From positions 1 to 16,679 of the forward strand of contig JAGLRY010000175.1 of the NCBI GenBank assembly GCA_023135995.1: a stretch of 16,679 nt of DNA, read 5' to 3'. The DNA is from Candidatus Aminicenantota bacterium. GTDB taxonomy: Bacteria > Acidobacteriota > Aminicenantia > Aminicenantales > Aminicenantaceae. A program made the translations under genes and the position numbers. The notes under the pieces were generated by a model. The model had not been told where the DNA came from. It ran no database searches and worked only from the letters and a program-made list of their open reading frames with translations. How positions within the stretch are numbered: the first letter of the stretch is position 1; each line of letters begins with the position of its first letter. Below, in pieces: positions 6,349 to 13,214 of the stretch.

Positions 6349-7917
6349 GACAGTAAACTGATTAAAAAAACGGATGTTCTTGTGATTGGCTGCGGGATTG
6401 CCGGTGCCAGTGCAGCCTTGGAAGCGGCCAAATGCGGTCTCCGTGTTGTCGTCATCACGAAACATTCCGAACCACAAGAGTCGAACACATATTACGCACA
6501 GGGAGGGATCGTCTCTCTCGGTCCCAATGATCATCCAGAGCTGTTGAAAAATGACATCATCCAAACTGGCGACGGCATCAACAATCCAGAGGCAGTGGAT
6601 ATTCTTGCAGAGGAGGGGAAGAGCCTCGTTGACAGCATCCTGATAAAAGAGTTGAACATCCAGTTTTCTCGAAGCTCACCCGAGGCTCTCGATTATGCCC
6701 AGGAAGCCGGACACACAAGACGCAGAATCCTTCATATCAAGGATACAACAGGTCAAACCATCGAGGAGAGATTCATACAAACGTTGCAGTCTTATTCCAA
6801 TGTTACATTCTTGACTGGCCACACCGCAGTGGACTTGCTGACCGTTCCCCACCACTCCAAAAATCCTGTATCCTTTTATCGAGAACCGCAATGCATCGGT
6901 GCTTATGTTTTGGATAATCACGCACAAAAGGTGAAGACCATTTTTGCTCCTTGCACAATTCTAGCCACAGGTGGTTGCGGTGCTGTTTTTCTCTATACAT
7001 CTAATCCCAAAGGAGCCATCGGGGATGGATACGCCATGGCTTACCGGGCGGGTGCTAGACTGGTGAACATGGAATACATCCAATTTCATCCGACTTCTTT
7101 ATTTCACAGAGATGCCGACGGTTTCCTCATATCCGAAACAGTCAGGGGGGAAGGAGCTCGTTTAAAAACGAGGGAAGGCCGTACATTCATGGATAATTAC
7201 AAGATGAAGGAGATGGCTCCGCGTGATGAAGTCACACGTGCTATATACGAGGAGATGACAAACAGCAATTCCAATTATGTCTACCTGGATTTGGCGTCTT
7301 GTGCGAAAGTTGATATCAAAAAAAGATTTCCAAACATCTATAAAACATGCCGCGAATATGGCATAGACATCACAAAAGAGCCTATTCCTGTCGTTCCTGC
7401 AGCTCACTATTGTTGCGGGGGGATTATGGTGGATGTTTGGGGCGAGTCCTCCCTTAAAGGACTTTACTCAGTAGGCGAGGTTTCCTGCACAGGCCTCCAT
7501 GGGGCGAACCGTCTTGCTTCGACATCCCTTCTTGAAGGATTGGTTTGGGGGGTTCGTACGGCCAAGAGGATCGCCTCGCGATTTGATCCAAAAACTTCCC
7601 ATAAGCCCTCAGATATCCATGAGTGGTATTACCCCAAAAAGGAAGAAGAGATCGACCCTGCTCTGATCAACCAGGACTGGCTGTCCATCAAGTCGACGAT
7701 GTGGAATTATGCGGGAATCATCCGGACGACAAAGCGTTTGGAAAGAGCGAGAGCGGATCTGGATTATCTCCGTCATAGGATCGAAAAATTCTACAGGGAA
7801 GCGACCATGGAGCCCAAGGTTGTGGGGCTCAAACACGGGATTCAAGTCGCTCAGTTGATCACCTATGCAGCACTCGGTAATCCTGTCAGCAGAGGCGCCC
7901 ATTTCATAAAAAACTAA
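6346..7917 (+). CDS. nadB: L-aspartate oxidase
   Basis: NadB is the FAD enzyme that oxidises L-aspartate to iminoaspartate, which NadA then condenses with dihydroxyacetone phosphate to quinolinate. The 523-residue product has the dinucleotide-binding loop GCGIAG (15-20), the conserved SNTYYAQGG (46-54), the fumarate-reductase-like active-site segments QFHPTS (H248), RGEGARL (267-273), PRDEVTRAI (R293) and PAAHYCCGG (H354), and HGANRLAS (385-392) near the flavin. The helical C-terminal domain ends at SRGAHFIKN, a little shorter than many relatives. The start is GTG with a strong ribosome binding site. It follows nadC by 44 bases in a presumed operon. NadA is not in the window, so the middle step must be encoded elsewhere. 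NadB can use oxygen or fumarate as electron acceptor, so the gene does not by itself prove aerobic life. Confidence 0.96.
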   Translation: MDSKLIKKTDVLVIGCGIAGASAALEAAKCGLRVVVITKHSEPQESNTYYAQGGIVSLGPNDHPELLKNDIIQTGDGINNPEAVDILAEEGKSLVDSILIKELNIQFSRSSPEALDYAQEAGHTRRRILHIKDTTGQTIEERFIQTLQSYSNVTFLTGHTAVDLLTVPHHSKNPVSFYREPQCIGAYVLDNHAQKVKTIFAPCTILATGGCGAVFLYTSNPKGAIGDGYAMAYRAGARLVNMEYIQFHPTSLFHRDADGFLISETVRGEGARLKTREGRTFMDNYKMKEMAPRDEVTRAIYEEMTNSNSNYVYLDLASCAKVDIKKRFPNIYKTCREYGIDITKEPIPVVPAAHYCCGGIMVDVWGESSLKGLYSVGEVSCTGLHGANRLASTSLLEGLVWGVRTAKRIASRFDPKTSHKPSDIHEWYYPKKEEEIDPALINQDWLSIKSTMWNYAGIIRTTKRLERARADLDYLRHRIEKFYREATMEPKVVGLKHGIQVAQLITYAALGNPVSRGAHFIKN

Positions 7918-7954
7918 AAATCGAATTGTTGTGGAGAATTAGGAAAACTTCCTC

Positions 7955-7960
7955 TATAAT
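7955..7960 (+). promoter_or_regulatory. Candidate -10 element for the ileS operon
   Basis: A perfect TATAAT lies in the 72-base gap between nadB and ileS, about 30 bases before the start codon. The -35 is poor: TTGTGG (7929-7934) is 20 bases away, which is long. A small dyad AGGAA-AAC-TTCCT (7941-7953) sits directly upstream of the -10. The leader would be only about 25 bases, too short for a T-box riboswitch. Confidence 0.4.
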
Positions 7961-7989
7961 AGCACAATAAAAACCGTTGGTTGGAGTGA

Positions 7990-10770
7990 ATGATGCGAAA
8001 CAGTGACAAAATCAAAGACACGCTCAATCTACCCAAAACATCCTTTTCCATGAAGGCAAAACTTGCGCAAAAGGAGCCTGAGATCATCAAGAAATGGGAT
8101 GAGATAAAGCTGTATCACAAGATCCAGAAAAGACGCGAGCATGGAGACAGCTTTGTTCTCCACGATGGGCCTCCCTATGCCAACGGCAATATCCATCTTG
8201 GGACTGCGCTGAACAAGATCTTGAAGGATTTTATCATCAAGTCCAAGAACATGCTGGGACTAAAAGCTCCCTATGTGCCCGGCTGGGATTGTCATGGCCT
8301 TCCCATTGAGATCAAAGTGGACCAGCAGCTCGGTAAGAAAAAGAAGGACATGTCTTTAATCGAGATCCGGGAAGAATGCAGAAAATATGCCCTAAAATAT
8401 GTGAGTATTCAAAGAGACCAGTTCAAGAGACTGGGCGTTTTCGGAGAGTGGGAAAAGCCCTATCTGACGATGAATCCAGAATATGAGGGCGAAGTTATCC
8501 GTCACCTTGCGGCGTTTTTCGCCTCTGGGAATGTCTATAAAGGAAAGAAACCCGTCTATTGGTGCATAAGCTGTAAAACAGCACTCGCCGAAGCTGAGAT
8601 CGAATATAAAGACCGTAAGTCCCCATCCATTTATGTCAAGTTCTCCATGATCTCCGACCTCTCCGAGAAATTCCCCGAGCTAAAGGGGAAGAATGTGTCA
8701 GTTCTCATCTGGACAACAACTCCGTGGACACTTCCTGCAAATCTGGCTATCGCCTTTCATCCGGATTTCGAATACGCTGCATTCGAAACCAACGGCGAGG
8801 TTTTGATCGCAGCCAAACGGCTGGTTCCTGTTATTTCCGAGGAACTGGGGCTTGCCAAAAGCGAGATTTTAATAACTTTTTTGGGTGTTGATGTCGAGGG
8901 GCTGAAAGCGCAGCATCCCTTTATTGACCGGGAATCACTGTTTGTCCTGGCCGACTATGTGACCCTCGATCAGGGAACGGGAGCTGTTCATACTGCGCCG
9001 GGGCATGGTCATGAGGATTACCTGACAGGACTGGCTTATGGATTGGATATCTATAATCCTGTGGATAGTGATGGAAAATTTATCACTAAGGTCGAGAAAT
9101 ACAAGGAAATGAATGTTTTTGATGCCAATCAGGCGATCATGGACGATTTGCTGAAAGAGGAGAAAATGACCCGGACAGAAGACATTGTCCACTCCTACCC
9201 TCATTGCTGGCGCTGCAAGAATCCGGTGATTTTTCGGGCAACCTCCCAGTGGTTCATCTCTATGGAAGAGAATAACCTGAGGAAGAGATCCCTCGAAGAG
9301 ATCAAAAAGATTAACTGGATCCCTCCGTGGGGAGAGGAGAGGATCGCCAATATGGTTGAGGCTCGGCCTGATTGGTGTATCTCCCGGCAGCGTTCGTGGG
9401 GCGTACCGATCCCCGCATTCTACTGCGAAAATTGCAGCACGATCCTTGCGAATGAGAATATGTCTCTCAAGATCGCGGATGTCTTTTCTGAGGAAGGCTC
9501 GAATGCTTGGTTTACTAAAACAGTAGAAGAACTGTTACCCCCTGGAACAAAATGTCCGCAGTGTGGCTCGGGGATCTTTAAGAAGGAAAATAACATTCTC
9601 GATGTCTGGTTTGAATCCGGAGCGAGTCACAATGTGCTCGGGAAACGAAGCGACCTGCCTTGGCCATCTGATATCTACATCGAAGGACATGACCAGTACA
9701 GGGGATGGTTCAACAGCTCTCTTCTCGTTGGGGTTGCCACGAAAGGGGCCTCTCCCTATAAGAGCTGTATCACCCATGGATTTGTCTTGGATGAGAAGGG
9801 GAGAGGAATGTCCAAATCCCTGGGCAATTTTATCGAGCCTGAAGAGATCATTTCCAAAAATGGGGCCGAAATCCTAAGACTCTGGGTGGCGATGCTCAAC
9901 TACAAGGAGGATGCCCGGTTTGGCGGCGAGACTTTGCAGCGTCTCGTGGAGGCTTACAGGAAAATACGGAACACTTGGCGTTTCATCCTCGGTAACCTCG
10001 ATGATTTTAAGCCGGATGAAGAATCTGTACCAACAGAAGATATGGTTCTTTTCGACAGATGGGTTCTGGAAGAATTTTCGCAATTGAGCAAAATAATCCT
10101 CAAGGCTTATGAGGATTATGAATATCACATCATCTATCATAGGATGTATAACTTTTTTACGGTTGACCTGAGTGCTTACTATCTAGACGTACTCAAGGAC
10201 AGGTTGTATTGTTCCGGCAAAAGGTCATTACTGAGAAAATCAGCCCAAACAGCGCTTTTCGAGATCCTAAAAACAACACTGGTTTTGGCGGCCCCTCTGC
10301 TTCCCTTCACCACAGAGGAAGCATGGGAAGCCATGCCCCCATTTAGAGGGAAAGAGGAGTCTGTCCACTTGGAGTTGTTTCCCTCCTTTGATAAAGAATG
10401 GCTTGGAGCGGATCAGTTCCAAGAATGGAAAGAGTTGAAAGGAGTAAGGGAGAGCGTTCTTAAGGAGTTGGAGATCGCCAGAGAATCAAAACTGATCGGC
10501 AATTCTTTGGAAGCGCGAGTAACACTTAAAGTCCCCCCATCCCTACAGCACATTTTGAATAAATATGCAGACGAAATGGCATCTCTTTTTATTGTCTCTT
10601 CGGTCGAACTCGAGGCTCACTCTGAAACGGAGTTGGGTATCCAAGTTTCCAGGGCCGAAGGAGAAAAGTGCCAGCGCTGCTGGAATTACTCTCCATATGT
10701 GGGGACGAACGACGAATTCCCTGTTTTTTGTCAGCGTTGTGAAGATATCGTCAAAGAAATGGACCAATGA
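7990..10770 (+). CDS. ileS: Isoleucyl-tRNA synthetase
   Basis: IleRS charges tRNA-Ile with isoleucine in the cytosol. The 926-residue product has the expected length for the bacterial type and the class I signatures GPPYANGNIHLGTALNKILK (60-79; the HIGH motif appears as HLGT, 69-72) and GMSKS (606-610, KMSKS-type). GHDQYRGWFNSS lies before the KMSKS loop. The editing domain is represented by WTTTPWTLPAN. Two cysteine clusters are present: CENC/CPQC in the middle and a C-terminal zinc module with C894, C897, C914 and C917. Two ATGs are in tandem (7990 and 7993). GGAG at 7983-7986 is only 3 bases from the first and 6 from the second, so the second may be the one used. It opens a tightly packed unit with lspA, lgt and an rluD-like gene. 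The ileS-lspA pairing is widespread in bacteria. Confidence 0.97.
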   Translation: MMRNSDKIKDTLNLPKTSFSMKAKLAQKEPEIIKKWDEIKLYHKIQKRREHGDSFVLHDGPPYANGNIHLGTALNKILKDFIIKSKNMLGLKAPYVPGWDCHGLPIEIKVDQQLGKKKKDMSLIEIREECRKYALKYVSIQRDQFKRLGVFGEWEKPYLTMNPEYEGEVIRHLAAFFASGNVYKGKKPVYWCISCKTALAEAEIEYKDRKSPSIYVKFSMISDLSEKFPELKGKNVSVLIWTTTPWTLPANLAIAFHPDFEYAAFETNGEVLIAAKRLVPVISEELGLAKSEILITFLGVDVEGLKAQHPFIDRESLFVLADYVTLDQGTGAVHTAPGHGHEDYLTGLAYGLDIYNPVDSDGKFITKVEKYKEMNVFDANQAIMDDLLKEEKMTRTEDIVHSYPHCWRCKNPVIFRATSQWFISMEENNLRKRSLEEIKKINWIPPWGEERIANMVEARPDWCISRQRSWGVPIPAFYCENCSTILANENMSLKIADVFSEEGSNAWFTKTVEELLPPGTKCPQCGSGIFKKENNILDVWFESGASHNVLGKRSDLPWPSDIYIEGHDQYRGWFNSSLLVGVATKGASPYKSCITHGFVLDEKGRGMSKSLGNFIEPEEIISKNGAEILRLWVAMLNYKEDARFGGETLQRLVEAYRKIRNTWRFILGNLDDFKPDEESVPTEDMVLFDRWVLEEFSQLSKIILKAYEDYEYHIIYHRMYNFFTVDLSAYYLDVLKDRLYCSGKRSLLRKSAQTALFEILKTTLVLAAPLLPFTTEEAWEAMPPFRGKEESVHLELFPSFDKEWLGADQFQEWKELKGVRESVLKELEIARESKLIGNSLEARVTLKVPPSLQHILNKYADEMASLFIVSSVELEAHSETELGIQVSRAEGEKCQRCWNYSPYVGTNDEFPVFCQRCEDIVKEMDQ

Positions 10771-11258
10771 AAGACAATGCCCCTTATTTTATGATCATTC
10801 TTTGTTTGTTGTTTGTGGATCAGCTGACCAAAACCATCGTCTCAACAAGTTTTAACCTTCACGAAAGCAGAGTTGTGATTCCCGGTTTCTTCAACCTGAC
10901 CTATATAAGGAATAGAGGTGCAATTTTTGGCTTTTTCTCCACCAACCAGAATTTTGTCATGTATGCCCTCTTGACCTTGGCATCGATAGCGGCACTTGGT
11001 TTGGTCGTCTATTATTTTTACAAGACACCCAGCTCAGAGAAATTTCTGAAAATCTCTCTGTCTCTAATCTTAGCTGGGGCTCTGGGGAATCTCACAGACA
11101 GGCTCTTTAGAGGCTCTGTTGTCGATTTCCTGGATTTTTATGCCAAAGACTGGCATTGGCCTTTTTTTAATGTGGCTGATTCATGCATTACTGTTGGGGC
11201 TATGCTACTTCTTTATATCTTCTTTTTTAAGAGAGGAGACAAATGTTTCCCATCCTAG
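10767..11258 (+). CDS. lspA: Lipoprotein signal peptidase (signal peptidase II)
   Basis: LspA is the inner-membrane aspartyl protease that removes the signal peptide from diacylated prolipoproteins. The 163-residue product is of normal length with four membrane segments. The catalytic aspartates are D120 in GSVVDFLDFY and D138 in FFNVADSCIT. The conserved FVDQLTK (D18), TYIRNRGAIFGFF (45-57) and GALGNLTDRLFRG (104-116) are also present. The ATG overlaps the TGA of ileS as ATGA, and there is no clear ribosome binding site, so translation is probably coupled to ileS. It overlaps lgt by 16 bases. Together with lgt it covers two successive steps of lipoprotein maturation; an N-acyltransferase gene (lnt) is not seen here. 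Confidence 0.96.
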   Translation: MKDNAPYFMIILCLLFVDQLTKTIVSTSFNLHESRVVIPGFFNLTYIRNRGAIFGFFSTNQNFVMYALLTLASIAALGLVVYYFYKTPSSEKFLKISLSLILAGALGNLTDRLFRGSVVDFLDFYAKDWHWPFFNVADSCITVGAMLLLYIFFFKRGDKCFPS

Positions 11259-12040
11259 TCAAAATCGGACCTATCACTATTCATACCTATGGCTTTATGA
11301 TGGCCCTAGGCGTGGCCTTTGGCTTGTGGTTTCTTTTTACTCAAGCAAAAAAGTATGATCTGAATGCCTCAAAACTCGTGGATATGGCTTTTTACACGAT
11401 CATTATCGCTTTGATCGGGGCTAAAGCCATCCTTCTGATAGGCAATTTTTCCTACTACACAAAATACCCCAAAGAGCTATTTAGTCTGGCCAGGTCAGGA
11501 GGGGTTTTTCAGGGAGGGCTGGCATTCGGTATTGTTTTCGCCATTTGGTATCTCCGCAAGCACAAGATTCCCGTCTGGAGAACAGCTGATCTCGTTGGCC
11601 CTGCTTTGGCTCTGGGGCATGGATTTGGCCGTATCGGGTGTTTTTCTGCGGGTTGCTGCTATGGGCGTGTTTGCACAATGCCTTGGGGCGTGAATTTTCA
11701 TAACGAATATTCTCATGAGCTGACCGGGATAGCCCAGGGAATTCCTCTCCATCCCACCCAACTTTATGAAGCGCTTATGAATTTTTTGAATTTTGGTGTC
11801 CTGTTTTTTATATTAAAGAGAAAAAAATTCGATGGACAGATCTTCTCTCTGTATATCATCAATTACTCCATTATCCGGTATATCGTTGAATTTTACAGGG
11901 GGGATCATCCGGATAAAGCCTATTTGATCCATAATGCCTCCTCCTATCTCAGTGTCAGTTATCCTCAAGTCTTTTGTATATTGGGCTTGATCGGTGGACT
12001 TCTTTTGTTTTTCGTATTGAAAAAGAAGAAAGCGGTTTAG
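11243..12040 (+). CDS. lgt: Prolipoprotein diacylglyceryl transferase
   Basis: Lgt moves a diacylglyceryl group from phosphatidylglycerol to the lipobox cysteine of prolipoproteins, the first step before LspA acts. The 265-residue polytopic membrane protein shows IHTYGFMMALG (13-23), the Lgt signature GRIGCFSAGCCYG (129-141) with the essential arginine R130, LHPTQLYEA (169-177), and IRYIVEFYRGD (211-221), which carries the second conserved arginine pattern. An AGGAG sits 4 bases before the ATG, inside the 3' end of lspA; the two genes overlap by 16 bases in different frames. It ends in a lysine-rich cytoplasmic tail, KKKKAV. The gene order lspA-lgt places consecutive enzymes under one promoter. 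Confidence 0.96.
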   Translation: MFPILVKIGPITIHTYGFMMALGVAFGLWFLFTQAKKYDLNASKLVDMAFYTIIIALIGAKAILLIGNFSYYTKYPKELFSLARSGGVFQGGLAFGIVFAIWYLRKHKIPVWRTADLVGPALALGHGFGRIGCFSAGCCYGRVCTMPWGVNFHNEYSHELTGIAQGIPLHPTQLYEALMNFLNFGVLFFILKRKKFDGQIFSLYIINYSIIRYIVEFYRGDHPDKAYLIHNASSYLSVSYPQVFCILGLIGGLLLFFVLKKKKAV

Positions 12041-12073
12041 CTGGGAGGTGTTCACGAGCCGAGATAGCTACAG

Positions 12074-13015
12074 ATGAAAGGAATCAGCCTGCGAAAAATG
12101 AGAGAGTTTGATGTGGCCCCTGAATCTGGGGAGAATCAAAGACTGGACCTCTTTTTGTCCGAAAAGCTCGATGGATGGAGTCGTGCACAGATCCAACGAC
12201 TCATTACTGAAGGCCTGGCGCTGGTGGATGGAACGCAGAAAAGGCCAAGCTACAGGCTAAAGGCTAATGAGAGAGTTGAGGTTGATGATACAATTCCAAA
12301 GGCGAAGCTTTTAATGCCCGAGCGTATAACGCTCACCGTAATCCACACGGATCAACATTTGGTCGTCATCGATAAATCCTCGGGTATGGTCGTCCATCCG
12401 GGAGCGGGGAGACAGACACACACTTTGGCCAACGCCCTTCTCTATCATTTCCCCGAGATCAAGGGATTAGGACCGGAGGAAAAACCAGGGATCGTCCATC
12501 GGCTGGATAGGGAGACCTCGGGTGTCATTTTGGTGGCACGGACGAAAATGGCCTACCAAGAATTGCAGAGGCAGTTCAAAGCGCGAGAAGTGGAGAAGCT
12601 CTACATAGGTCTTGTGTGGGGAAAGATGTCTCAGAAAGAGGGAAAGATAACCTGGGGGATCGGCCGGCATACAAAACATGGGGAGAGAATGTCGGTAAAG
12701 ACCAATAAACCCCGGATCGCAGAGACCCGCTACAGAGTGAAAGAACCGCTTGGAGAGTTCACACTGCTCGAGATCCGCCCGATCACAGGGAGAACTCATC
12801 AGATCAGAGTTCACCTTGCAGCATCTGGACATCCCATTGTCGGAGATTCACGCTACGGCCGGAGGAAGCTTGCTTCCGGCTGTCCTCGCCTTTTTCTTCA
12901 TGCGCATCGCCTTACCGTTACCCATCCCTTGACGGGCAATAGAGTGTCTTTCCAATCGCCTTTGCCTTCAGATCTCACTCAGTTTATAAAGAAAATTTCC
13001 AGTTCCTCCCCGTGA
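12074..13015 (+). CDS. rluD: RluA-family 23S rRNA pseudouridine synthase (RluD-like)
   Basis: The 313-residue protein has an S4 RNA-binding domain (about 21-72, RLDLFLSEKL then RAQIQRLITEGLALVDG) and a pseudouridine synthase domain with the catalytic signature HRLDRETSG (142-150; D145). GRTHQIRVHLAASGHPIVGD follows in the second half. Length and S4 domain fit RluD, which modifies helix 69 of 23S rRNA, but RluC-like specificity cannot be excluded. The gene begins 33 bases after lgt. The ATG at 12074 has only a poor ribosome binding site; a stronger GGGAGGTG at 12043-12050 is too far for ordinary spacing. A second in-frame ATG at 12098 (residue 9) is possible and would still keep the S4 domain whole. 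RluA-family genes next to lspA are common, so the context supports the call. The stop codon TGA runs into the 47-bp palindrome. Confidence 0.9.
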   Translation: MKGISLRKMREFDVAPESGENQRLDLFLSEKLDGWSRAQIQRLITEGLALVDGTQKRPSYRLKANERVEVDDTIPKAKLLMPERITLTVIHTDQHLVVIDKSSGMVVHPGAGRQTHTLANALLYHFPEIKGLGPEEKPGIVHRLDRETSGVILVARTKMAYQELQRQFKAREVEKLYIGLVWGKMSQKEGKITWGIGRHTKHGERMSVKTNKPRIAETRYRVKEPLGEFTLLEIRPITGRTHQIRVHLAASGHPIVGDSRYGRRKLASGCPRLFLHAHRLTVTHPLTGNRVSFQSPLPSDLTQFIKKISSSSP

Positions 13016-13060
13016 ATTCTTATTACGCTATTGAGACACTCAATAACGTAATGTGAATTC
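13014..13060. repeat. 47-bp imperfect palindrome after rluD
   Basis: Left arm ATTACGCTATTGAG (13022-13035) and right arm CTCAATAACGTAAT (13039-13052) pair around an ACA loop with one mismatch. GAATTC flanks both sides (13014-13019 and 13055-13060). The whole has near two-fold symmetry centred at 13037. The left flank overlaps the rluD stop. No T-run follows on either strand, so it is not a standard intrinsic terminator, though it could slow or end transcription. A protein-binding site or a small mobile palindromic repeat is equally possible. Confidence 0.7.
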
Positions 13061-13104
13061 ATGCCATCACGGTTTTGGGAGTGCTTACTGTCACAAAAAT
13101 TATC

Positions 13105-13134
13105 TTGAGTAGGAGGGAAATTTTGTTGTAATAT
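13105..13134 (+). promoter_or_regulatory. Candidate promoter of the EF-G-like gene
   Basis: TTGAGT (13105-13110), an 18-base spacer and TAATAT (13129-13134) make a moderate sigma-70 match in the 196-base gap before the gene. The leader would be about 70 bases and contains small palindromes: TTGATCAA (13140-13147) and AATAGT-A-ACTATT (13176-13188). Confidence 0.4.
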
Positions 13135-13199
13135 AACCGTTGATCAAATCGATAAATCAAAATCTGAGCAAAAAGAATAGTAACTATTGAAAATGTATT

Positions 13200-13214
13200 G
13201 GAGGCCTCAAGATG
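13200..13214 (+). promoter_or_regulatory. Strong ribosome binding site of the EF-G-like gene
   Basis: GGAGG (13200-13204) is 7 bases before the ATG at 13212 and fixes the start. It lies within the 8-base palindrome GAGGCCTC (13201-13208). Confidence 0.8.

Noticed and set aside
7918..7989. T-box riboswitch before ileS
   Set aside because: The whole gap is 72 bases and the predicted leader about 25, far too short for a T-box.
12048..12077. Nine-codon GTG frame ending in TGA that overlaps the rluD ATG, a possible coupling leader peptide
   Set aside because: The GGGAG abuts the GTG with no spacing, so it could not act as its ribosome binding site. The frame is short enough to arise by chance.
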